From NCBI GenBank assembly GCA_963603365.1, contig CAVCMI010000027.1, forward strand, positions 1 to 12,902: 12,902 bases of DNA, in the 5' to 3' direction. The translations under genes were made by a program, and so were the position numbers. The DNA comes from F23-D06 sp963603365 (GTDB lineage: Bacteria; Bacteroidota; Bacteroidia; Bacteroidales; WCHB1-69). Shown here in pieces: positions 1 to 6,145 of the stretch. Each line of letters begins with the position of its first letter. Within the stretch, counting starts at the first letter, position 1. The notes beneath the pieces were generated by a model. It saw only the letters and a program-made list of their open reading frames with translations. It was not told the origin of the DNA and did not search any database.

Positions 1-981
1 ATCGACAGACAGACAGAACAAATCGACAGCCTGCTGGACGCCATGTCCAGACCTGCGGTGACGACGGTCTCCGTCTCCTCGGTAACCTACACCACGGCGG
101 CCTGCGAAGGCCTTGTCGCCTCCGAGGGCGGCTCCGCCGTCACGGAGCGGGGCTTCTGCTACGGCACCTCGCCCGGCCCTGACGTCTCCGGCAGCAAGGC
201 CGTGGATCCGGGCTCCGGCGCCGCCTTCACCTGCAGCCTTTCCGGCCTGGCCGCAGGCACCTACTACGTGCGCGCCTACGCCACCAACGGCGCCGGCACG
301 TCATACGGCAGCCAGCTGACGTTTTCCGTCGGGCTGATCGACGCTGACGGCAACGCCTACAGCACGGTGCAGATAGGCAGCCAGTGCTGGATGAAGGAGA
401 ACCTGCGCACGACGAGGTACAGCGACGGAACGGCCATCGCCCAGGGCACGGGCACGAGCAGCAGCACGGCATACCGCTACGCCCCCGACAACGACGAGGC
501 CAACGTGCCCGCGTACGGCTACCTGTACAACTGGGCGGCGGTCATGAACGGCGCGCCGTCCTCGTCAGCAAACCCGTCAGGGGTGCAGGGGGTCTGTCCG
601 GATGGGTGGCACGTGCCGAGCGACGCGGAGTGGACGCAGCTCACCGACTACGTCGGTTCACAGAGCCGGTACCAGTGCGGCGGGAGCAGTTCAAACATCG
701 CCAAGGCGCTCGCCTCCGGAACGGGCTGGAGCAGCAGCGCCAATGCCTGCGCACCCGGCAACGACCCGTCGGGCAACAACGCCGCGGGCTTCTCGGCCCT
801 CCCTGCGGGCACCTACGACGGCCGCTTCTACAACTTCGGCCTCTACGCGTACTTCTGGAGCTCTACCGAGAACTACAGCAACTACGCGTACAACCGCTAC
901 CTCTACTACGGCCTCGCCAGCGTGTACCGCAACAACAGCCTCAAGCACTACGGGCACTCAGTCCGTTGCCTCAGGAACTAA
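1..981 (+). CDS. Secreted/surface protein with FN3-like and FISUMP domains (5' end outside window)
   Basis: The frame is open from the first base, so the start lies to the left; 326 codons are visible. Residues 1-15 (many Gln, Asp and Leu) could be the end of a coiled coil. Residues about 17-109 form an FN3-like domain ending in the typical YYVRAYATNGAGTSYG. Residues about 111-326 are a FISUMP (Fib_succ_major, TIGR02145-type) domain, shown by DADGNAYSTVQIGSQCWMKENL, YGYLYNW, GVCPDGWHVPSDAEW, FWSSTEN and the closing GHSVRCLRN. FISUMP proteins are common, exported and mostly uncharacterised in Bacteroidota and Fibrobacter; no reaction can be assigned. An ATG at 43 could start a shorter protein but would lack a signal peptide, so it is probably internal. 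GC is very high (46 of 60 bases at 121-180). The C-terminal tail is crowded with Asn, Tyr and Ser. Domain calls are firm; function is unknown. Confidence 0.93.
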   Translation: MDRQTEQIDSLLDAMSRPAVTTVSVSSVTYTTAACEGLVASEGGSAVTERGFCYGTSPGPDVSGSKAVDPGSGAAFTCSLSGLAAGTYYVRAYATNGAGTSYGSQLTFSVGLIDADGNAYSTVQIGSQCWMKENLRTTRYSDGTAIAQGTGTSSSTAYRYAPDNDEANVPAYGYLYNWAAVMNGAPSSSANPSGVQGVCPDGWHVPSDAEWTQLTDYVGSQSRYQCGGSSSNIAKALASGTGWSSSANACAPGNDPSGNNAAGFSALPAGTYDGRFYNFGLYAYFWSSTENYSNYAYNRYLYYGLASVYRNNSLKHYGHSVRCLRN

Positions 982-1027
982 AAAAAGAAGTATTGCTGTC
1001 CGCTAAAATCCAAAAGAGCATAAACAC

Positions 1028-1070
1028 CAAGCCCGAAGTCCTTAAATTTGGACTTCGGGCTTGCTTTTTC
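1028..1070 (+). terminator. Rho-independent terminator of the FISUMP gene, probably bidirectional
   Basis: A perfect 14-bp inverted repeat (arms 1028-1041 and 1050-1063) surrounds the 8-base loop TTAAATTT. It is followed by CTTTTTC at 1064-1070. It begins 46 bases after the TAA at 979-981. The minus-strand operon runs towards it, so the stem may also stop leftward transcripts, although the tail on that side is less U-rich. Confidence 0.88.
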
Positions 1071-1101
1071 AAAAAGTAAGCCTCCTTAATCAAACAGGCT
1101 T
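1071..1101 (-). terminator. Probable terminator of the minus-strand operon
   Basis: Read on the minus strand, the arms AAGCCT and AGGCTT (1096-1101 and 1078-1083) flank a 12-base loop and are followed by ACTTTTTG. It lies about 20 bases past the punA stop. The 6-bp stem is modest, so termination may be shared with the stronger hairpin at 1028-1063. Confidence 0.5.
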
Positions 1102-1120
1102 GGTCTGGGCGGCGATTACT

Positions 1121-1957
1121 TTATTGTACTGCGTCAATTTCGGGCAACATCGCGCCGACAAGTTTCACCATTTTCGGCTCTGCTTCACCTGCGGCTTTCA
1201 GAATGTCTTCGTGCGTGTCTTTCATCGACTTACCCATACCGCCCAAGTCCGTAATTACGGACAAGGCAAAGATTTCAATGCCTCTGTAATGCGCCATGAT
1301 GGCTTCCGGCACTGTTGACATGCCCACTGCGTCTGCTCCCAAGGTGTGGAAAGCCCTGTATTCGGACGGCGTTTCGTAGCAAGGACCGGGCACACCTATA
1401 TAGACGCCTTCCTGCAAACGGATGTCCAGTTCTCTCGCTTTTTTATACGCCAACTTGATGAGACGTGTGGAATAAACCTCACTCATGTTCAGGAAGCGCG
1501 GCCCCAGCGTGTCGTCGTTCGGCCCCAGCAGCGGATTCGTGCCGAAGAAGTTGATATGGTCACGGATGACCATGATGTCGCCGATATTGAAGTCGGGGTT
1601 CATGCCGCCGGCGGCGTTGGAGAGTATCAGCGTCTTGATGCCGAGTTCTTTCAGTATCTGCTGCGGATAGGTGACTGCATCCATAGAGTAGCCTTCATAA
1701 TAATGGAAGCGTCCGCTGAAGACAAGAATGTCTTTGCCGTTCATCCGCCCGAATATCATTGCCCCTTTGTGTCCTTGCACGGTCGAAACCGGGAAGTTCG
1801 GAATCTGTTTGTAGGGTATCTCGTCAATAATCTCCATTGCTTGGGCAAGACCGCCGAGCCCGGAACCCAACACTACGGCCACTTCAGGGCTGTTCTTTTT
1901 TAATTTCAACAGATAGTCTGTCGTCTCTTTTATTCTTTTTCTTTTCTCTTCTTGCAT
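1121..1957 (-). CDS. punA: Purine nucleoside phosphorylase (trimeric, PNP/MTAP type)
   Basis: A 278-residue enzyme that splits purine ribo- or deoxyribonucleosides with phosphate into free base and pentose 1-phosphate (purine salvage, cytoplasm). Family marks in order: GSGLGG (31-36, phosphate loop), SGRFHYYEGY (81-90), SNAAGGMNPDFNIGD (113-127), DHINFFGTNPL (133-143), GPCYETPSEYR (191-201, with the base-binding Glu195), GADAVGMSTVPE (207-218) and His249 near the C-terminus. Length matches the family. The residue matching human Asn243, which reads the purine 6-position, is Asp237 (codon 1247-1249), so substrate range may differ from the usual inosine/guanosine preference. The ATG at 1957 lies inside the end of lpxK (28-nt overlap); the N-terminus then matches the expected helix before GSGLGG. 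No strong Shine-Dalgarno is visible, as is usual in this phylum. It is the last gene of the operon. The family call is very safe; the symbol follows common usage. Confidence 0.96.
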   Translation of the reverse strand: MQEEKRKRIKETTDYLLKLKKNSPEVAVVLGSGLGGLAQAMEIIDEIPYKQIPNFPVSTVQGHKGAMIFGRMNGKDILVFSGRFHYYEGYSMDAVTYPQQILKELGIKTLILSNAAGGMNPDFNIGDIMVIRDHINFFGTNPLLGPNDDTLGPRFLNMSEVYSTRLIKLAYKKARELDIRLQEGVYIGVPGPCYETPSEYRAFHTLGADAVGMSTVPEAIMAHYRGIEIFALSVITDLGGMGKSMKDTHEDILKAAGEAEPKMVKLVGAMLPEIDAVQ

Positions 1958-3000
1958 AATTCTGTGATTAGGTTGATGAATGTCTCTTTTTCCCCGGGTG
2001 TGGAAAACTCCACTTGTACCGGGACCGTAAAAACCGGCAACAAAGATACTGCTTTTATTAAGGTGTCAGACTGCAGCCGCATCCAATCCTTTTCGGTTGT
2101 GAGGACGACTGCGTCAGCCGGAATCTGTTTTGAGATGTGGACTATGTCTTTTCCCGTATAACGGTGATGGTCAGGAAAATAAAGATGGCGAACAACGTTG
2201 TATCCTGCGGACACGTGCCGTCTCAGCGGTTCTGGATTGGCTATGCCAGCCAGAAGCACGCAGGCTTGTCCAGGCTGCAGTCTGACTGTTGCTGCTGAAG
2301 GTGTCACGGGCACAGGCTCCCCATAATCATAATGGGTGAAAAACAGTTGCTGCCGTGCGGTAAGTTTCAGTTCGCGTTGCCATTCAGCACGGTCGATTTC
2401 GTCGGCTCGCGCCTCCGTTTTTGTCACAACAACGGCATCGGCATCGCGTACGGCAAAGGGGAACTCGCGAAGCCTTCCTGCCGGCAACGGAAAGTCGTGG
2501 GAATAGGGGCGTCCATATTCTGTCAGAATGATGCGGCAAGAGGCAGTGACCGCAAGATGCTGATAGGCATCGTCCATTACTATCGCTTCAAGGTCGGGGG
2601 CATATTGCAGCAGGCGGACAATCCCGTCTTTGCGGTTTTCGTCCACGGCAAGCGGAAGTTGAGGCAGTTGTTTGTGCAGCAGAAGCGGTTCGTCGCCGAT
2701 GAGGTCGGCAGACAACCGGGCCGGCGGAACGGCATTGGCAAGCACAAATCCTTTCGTTTTTCGTCCGTAGCCGCGGCTGAGCATGGCCGTTTTGCACTTG
2801 CCGGCCAATATTGCGGCAATCAATGCCGTGTGGGGTGTCTTGCCGGTACCGCCTACAGCAAGGTTTCCTACACATACCACAGGAATGTCAGGACAATATG
2901 ACTTGATGATTCCCTGGCGATAAAGGCACCGTCTCATTGCCGCAATGCCTCCATAAATAGCCCCGAAAGGGTATAATATCGTTTTCAGCAACCGGTTCAC
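1930..3000 (-). CDS. lpxK: Tetraacyldisaccharide 4'-kinase LpxK (lipid A biosynthesis)
   Basis: LpxK adds the 4'-phosphate to the tetraacyl disaccharide 1-phosphate precursor, giving lipid IVA, at the inner face of the cytoplasmic membrane. The 356-residue protein is full length. Seen in order: a hydrophobic/amphipathic N-terminus (about 1-30) fit for membrane association; the P-loop VGNLAVGGTGKTPH (44-57); SRGYGRK (75-81); GDEPLLL (102-108); DDAYQH (143-148), the family's acidic DDGFQH site; LPAGRLREF (172-180); FPDHHRY (275-281); and TTEKDWMRL (301-309). The start is GTG (2998-3000) and shares GTGA with the stop of the upstream phoH gene, which suggests translational coupling. The Lys/Arg/Glu-rich last residues (KKRKEKE) are encoded in the overlap with punA. 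It is the third gene of the minus-strand operon. The presence of LpxK indicates a Gram-negative outer membrane. Confidence 0.97.
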   Translation of the reverse strand: MNRLLKTILYPFGAIYGGIAAMRRCLYRQGIIKSYCPDIPVVCVGNLAVGGTGKTPHTALIAAILAGKCKTAMLSRGYGRKTKGFVLANAVPPARLSADLIGDEPLLLHKQLPQLPLAVDENRKDGIVRLLQYAPDLEAIVMDDAYQHLAVTASCRIILTEYGRPYSHDFPLPAGRLREFPFAVRDADAVVVTKTEARADEIDRAEWQRELKLTARQQLFFTHYDYGEPVPVTPSAATVRLQPGQACVLLAGIANPEPLRRHVSAGYNVVRHLYFPDHHRYTGKDIVHISKQIPADAVVLTTEKDWMRLQSDTLIKAVSLLPVFTVPVQVEFSTPGEKETFINLITELCKKRKEKE

Positions 3001-4031
3001 GCTTCAGAGGGTTCAGCAAACTTGTTCTCTTCTTGCATTCTTCTCTCTTCCCGCATTGTTTTCCTCATTTCGGCTTGCTTGGCATTCCGTTCCTCAAAGG
3101 CATCGTAACTTTTGATGATCTTGGTGACCAGATGATGGCGGACCACGTCGCCGGTGTCGGTATAGACGAAATCGATGCCTTTGATATTCCCCAAAATATC
3201 ATGCGCCTGAATCAGTCCGGACGACTGGTTTCGCGGAAGGTCAATCTGGGTAATGTCTCCCGTAATGAAGAATTTCGCATTCTTTCCCATGCGGGTAAGG
3301 AACATTTTGAGTTGTGCCGAAGTAGCGTTCTGGGCCTCATCGAGGATGACGTATGCATTGTCGAGCGTCCGCCCTCTCATAAATGCGAGCGGCGCAATCT
3401 CAATGACCTTGTCTTCCATATACGAAAGCAGTTTCTGCATAGGGATCATATCCCAAAGGGCGTCATAGAGCGGTTGCAGGTAGGGGTCGAGTTTGTCGCG
3501 CAAGTCGCCGGGCAGGAAACCCAGGTTTTCGCCGGCCTCTACGGCGGGGCGGGTCAAGATGATGCGCCGCACCTGCTTGTTCTTCAAAGCCTGCACAGCC
3601 AGGGCTACCGCCGTATAGGTCTTGCCCGTGCCGGCGGGCCCGATGACGAACACCATATCATTCTTCACGGCACTCTCCACCATCTTTTTCTGGTTCGGGG
3701 TGATTGCCTTGATGACCTTACCGTCCCTTCCATGGACGATGACATTGTTGTTTCCGGCATTGCGGCGGTAGAAGTCATCGTCTTCCAGTGCCGTAATGTT
3801 GAAAATGTCGGTCTCTGTCAACTTGCCGTACTCTTCCAGGTGAAGCAGCAGCAGTTGGATGCGTTTCACGAAATCTTCCACGCCGCTGTCTTCGCCGGAA
3901 ACCTTTATCTCGTTGCCCCTCGCCACAATCTTAAGTTTCGGGAAAACCTGCTCCAATATGCCGATGTTGACATTCCGGCTGCCGTACAGTCCGACGACTG
4001 AAGCCGGATCGACTGTAATAATCTTCTCCAT
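2997..4031 (-). CDS. phoH: PhoH-family ATPase (YbeZ-like)
   Basis: A 344-residue cytoplasmic P-loop ATPase. Residues about 1-105 form the N-terminal region typical of the YbeZ/PhoH group (KIVARGNEIKVSGED at 34-48, resembling a KH-type RNA-binding fold). The ATPase core has Walker A GPAGTGKT (131-138), TRPAVEAGENLGFLPGDL (160-177) and Walker B VILDEAQNA (228-236), followed by FLTRMGKNAKFFITGD and DLPRNQSSGL. The family is linked to RNA metabolism and is often found near the RNase YbeY in other bacteria, which is not present here. The ATG at 4031 follows the TAG of the peptidase gene after three bases, and the TGA at 2997-2999 overlaps the lpxK start. The C-terminus is charged (Glu/Arg/Met-rich). 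The family assignment is firm; its exact substrate is not known. Confidence 0.95.
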   Translation of the reverse strand: MEKIITVDPASVVGLYGSRNVNIGILEQVFPKLKIVARGNEIKVSGEDSGVEDFVKRIQLLLLHLEEYGKLTETDIFNITALEDDDFYRRNAGNNNVIVHGRDGKVIKAITPNQKKMVESAVKNDMVFVIGPAGTGKTYTAVALAVQALKNKQVRRIILTRPAVEAGENLGFLPGDLRDKLDPYLQPLYDALWDMIPMQKLLSYMEDKVIEIAPLAFMRGRTLDNAYVILDEAQNATSAQLKMFLTRMGKNAKFFITGDITQIDLPRNQSSGLIQAHDILGNIKGIDFVYTDTGDVVRHHLVTKIIKSYDAFEERNAKQAEMRKTMREERRMQEENKFAEPSEA

Positions 4032-4034
4032 ACG

Positions 4035-4943
4035 CTATAATATGACCAAATAATCCAACGGGTTGACGGGGAAACCGTTATACCATAATTCAAAATGCAG
4101 GTGCACTTTTTTCCCCTCGGCGGTGCCCGTATTGCCCATCAAGGCGATCGGGGTTTCGGCATAGACGCGGTCTCCGGCTTTCTTCAGGAGGGAGGCGTTG
4201 CGTTTATAAACCGAGACGATATTGCCGGGATGCTGCACAATGATTATACAGCCCTCGCCGCTGCTGTATCCGGCAAAGACGACCACGCCGTCGGCGATGC
4301 AGTTCACGGGGGCGTTTTTCTTGCCGGCAATGTCGATGCCGAAGTGGTTGTCGGGCACGCTGAACAGCCGTGTCACGACACCGTAAACGGGCGGGAATAC
4401 CGAAAGATTCGAAATCTTGGCTCCGTCGATGGTCGGGGTGGCCGAAGACTTGTCATGCTGCGGGCGGTCGAGAATCATATCCGCCTCCTCTATCAGTTCC
4501 TCCGTCCTCAAAGAGCGTTGTTTGTCGCGTTCTTTCCAATGCACTTGCGGCGTGGCTGCTGCATCCCGGTCTGTTTCTTCGGCGGTAGGCACGCGTTCCT
4601 CGGCCATGACCCTGAAATTGTCGATATACTGTTGGTTCAGGCGGATAGTCTCCTCCAGCGTGTCGATGCGTGCTGCCGCCTGCTTGTACAGCTTGTAGTC
4701 CTTCTTGTCCGTATATCCCGGGATGTAAAACCGGATCGGAGTCAGGGCGATCAACACGGTGGTCAGCGCTATCAGCACAAAAGCGGCGATAATGACCGTT
4801 GCCGCAATCTTCTGAATCGTGATTTGCTTGATGGTAAAACGCTGCTCGTGCGTCTGCTCGTTGGAGAAGACCAGCCGATACCGCGTTCTCCATTCGCTGA
4901 CGATTATTTTCCGGAGTTTCTTGATTTTCTGAATTTTTCCCAT
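4035..4943 (-). CDS. Membrane-anchored M23 (LytM-type) peptidase-like protein
   Basis: A 302-residue inner-membrane protein with a periplasmic M23 domain, the family that cuts peptidoglycan peptide cross-links or activates amidases. Residues 1-43 are basic and cytoplasmic, 44-68 are one strongly hydrophobic membrane segment, about 85-115 may be a short coiled coil, and about 190-302 are the M23 domain. Zinc ligands are visible: HFGID (His200, Asp204) and HLHFELW (His281, His283). The second catalytic histidine, expected in a YxHN/YxHL motif, is replaced: the sequence reads VYKRN with Arg248 (codon 4200-4202). Activity may thus be reduced or lost. I chose the ATG at 4943 rather than an in-frame ATG at 5033 because GGAAAG lies a few bases before it, a promoter box sits between the two, and the extra 30 residues look random. 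It is the first gene of the operon with phoH, lpxK and punA. Confidence 0.9.
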   Translation of the reverse strand: MGKIQKIKKLRKIIVSEWRTRYRLVFSNEQTHEQRFTIKQITIQKIAATVIIAAFVLIALTTVLIALTPIRFYIPGYTDKKDYKLYKQAAARIDTLEETIRLNQQYIDNFRVMAEERVPTAEETDRDAAATPQVHWKERDKQRSLRTEELIEEADMILDRPQHDKSSATPTIDGAKISNLSVFPPVYGVVTRLFSVPDNHFGIDIAGKKNAPVNCIADGVVVFAGYSSGEGCIIIVQHPGNIVSVYKRNASLLKKAGDRVYAETPIALMGNTGTAEGKKVHLHFELWYNGFPVNPLDYLVIL

Positions 4944-4979
4944 GTTTTCTTTCCGGCTGTCCTTTCTTGGAAAACGTTG

Positions 4980-4987
4980 CAAAAGTA
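4980..4987 (-). promoter_or_regulatory. Bacteroidota-type -7 box for the M23-phoH-lpxK-punA operon
   Basis: The minus strand reads TACTTTTG, matching the TAnnTTTG consensus, and is followed by CAACG. It lies about 37 bases before the ATG at 4943, giving a short leader. No convincing TTG is seen at the usual -33 distance, so the call rests on the -7 box and its position. It also argues against translation starting at 5033. Confidence 0.55.
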
Positions 4988-5084
4988 CTAAAAAATGGCA
5001 TTGTCCGCTTCCTTTGTGTTTCAATGAAGACATCTGCCATACGAAAACAGCCTGTGACGCCAGATGATGTCAACCCCGCATTAT

Positions 5085-5849
5085 TCACTGCTGTTCTCTT
5101 CCATAGTAGTATTGCCCTTTGTTTTTGGTGAAGCTGCCGTATTGTACGGCATTCTGCGGGCAGTGGTGGTAGCAGGCGGTGCAGTGGGTGCAATGGCCCA
5201 GCCACCTCGGGCGTCCCTCCTCCATTATGATGTTGTGGAGCGGGCAGCTTTTGGCGCAGATGCCGCACCCTGTACACGCACCGGTGCTATGGAACGGCCG
5301 GTCAGACATTCGCCAATAGAACAAATGCTGCAGCAGATAGCTTTTCAAGAGAGGGAATGCCCCTTTTAAAGTCTCATGCACCGCCTCGCGGTTCGCTATG
5401 GCACGGGTTATTTCAGGGAGCCGTTGCGCACTTCTCTCCAATTTTGACTTCGCCGTCTCCGGCGTGTCAGTGCACATGCCGGACATAAATACGTACGTGT
5501 TGGGCATACGCAGGAAAAAAGAGGCATTGAGAGGCCAGCCTCGCTGCTGCAGCGCTTTCCGGAATATGCGGTGGACCATGCCGGCATTGTCGCCGCAAGT
5601 GGCTACCATATAGATATATGCCGGCGCATTGTTCAGCCGGAGCCGCTTAATGAAGTCGAGCACAAGGCGCGGCGGCGCCCAGGCATATACAGGGAAAACG
5701 AAGCCGACGCTCATACCTGCACCGGCGGCGTAGGAACAGTTGCGTCCGTTGATGGCTTCGGGTATAGACACCAAGTCATCGCCAGACTTTTTCGCCAACG
5801 TTTCGGCAATATGGCGGCTGTTGCCGCATGCAGAATAGTAAAATATCAT
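5085..5849 (-). CDS. EFR1-type protein: flavodoxin-like domain fused to a 2x[4Fe-4S] ferredoxin domain
   Basis: A 254-residue predicted cytoplasmic redox protein. The N-terminus MIFYYSACGNSRHIAE contains the flavodoxin phosphate-binding loop, followed by GFVFPVYAWAPP (FMN-loop region) and YMVATCGDNAG. The C-terminal third carries two ferredoxin motifs, CTGCGICAKSCP (Cys192, 195, 198, 202) and CTHCTACYHHCP (Cys220, 223, 226, 230), each typical of a [4Fe-4S] cluster. EFR1-family proteins are thought to move electrons, but partners are mostly unknown. The ATG at 5849 is chosen over an in-frame ATG at 5912 because the protein then begins directly at the first beta strand, as in relatives. The FMN loop reads SACGNS where SGTGNS or SATGNS is more usual. 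The gene ends 141 bases upstream of the M23 gene on the same strand. It could be co-transcribed, but a separate promoter box lies between them. Family confidence is high. Confidence 0.93.
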   Translation of the reverse strand: MIFYYSACGNSRHIAETLAKKSGDDLVSIPEAINGRNCSYAAGAGMSVGFVFPVYAWAPPRLVLDFIKRLRLNNAPAYIYMVATCGDNAGMVHRIFRKALQQRGWPLNASFFLRMPNTYVFMSGMCTDTPETAKSKLERSAQRLPEITRAIANREAVHETLKGAFPLLKSYLLQHLFYWRMSDRPFHSTGACTGCGICAKSCPLHNIIMEEGRPRWLGHCTHCTACYHHCPQNAVQYGSFTKNKGQYYYGREQQ

Positions 5850-5951
5850 TATGAATGTTTTTGTGAATAATAATAAGTTTGTGCTCTTTGAAGCAATGGT
5901 TGCCGCTGTCACAAAAAGAATGAAAAATGATAACTTTTTTTTCTTTTTTTT

Positions 5952-5979
5952 ATTGTGTGAAAAAAAATATATATCTTTG
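5952..5979 (+). promoter_or_regulatory. Promoter of the 1083-residue secreted protein gene, in the 5850-6145 intergenic region
   Basis: TATCTTTG at 5972-5979 matches TAnnTTTG, and ATTG at 5952-5955 could be the -33 element, though the 16-base spacing is short. The A/T-rich run at about 5930-5971 is typical of such promoters. Transcription would leave a leader of about 160 nt before the ATG at 6146. The leader holds no open frame with coding character and no strong hairpin that I can see. The rest of 5850-6145 appears empty. Confidence 0.65.
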
Positions 5980-6145
5980 CACTTTATTACATACTATAAT
6001 TTGAAGGCTGCCTGTTGTCAAACATCTACTCTGAACCTCATAGCCAGATTCCCTTACTTGATGCTTTCTTTTTGCCAAAACAAAGAGACATTAAGTGTAC
6101 GTTCTGACTGTATTTGTATTTGAAACAATTATAATTTATACCATT

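Noticed and set aside
384..1079. A 231-codon frame overlapping the FISUMP gene
   Set aside because: Arg/Gln/Pro-rich translation typical of a shifted GC-rich gene; the frame with the FISUMP domain is clearly the real one.
3033..4001. A 322-codon open frame on the plus strand opposite phoH
   Set aside because: It lies wholly antisense to a gene with clear Walker motifs, has no recognisable domain or promoter, and long antisense frames arise from codon bias.
4095..4991. A 298-codon open frame on the plus strand opposite the M23 gene
   Set aside because: Antisense shadow of a gene with a membrane segment and zinc motifs; the translation shows no family features.
4944..5033. An upstream in-frame ATG that would add 30 residues to the M23 protein
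   Set aside because: The extra residues look random, a promoter box lies downstream of this ATG, and a purine-rich ribosome site precedes the ATG at 4943.
5850..5912. An upstream in-frame ATG adding 21 residues to the EFR1-type protein
   Set aside because: Relatives begin directly with the first flavodoxin beta strand, as from 5849; the extension is unlike any domain.
6095..6145. An upstream in-frame ATG adding 17 residues to the glycine-rich/FISUMP protein
   Set aside because: It would bury the signal peptide that starts neatly at MNKRIHFL; the upstream residues have no matching feature.
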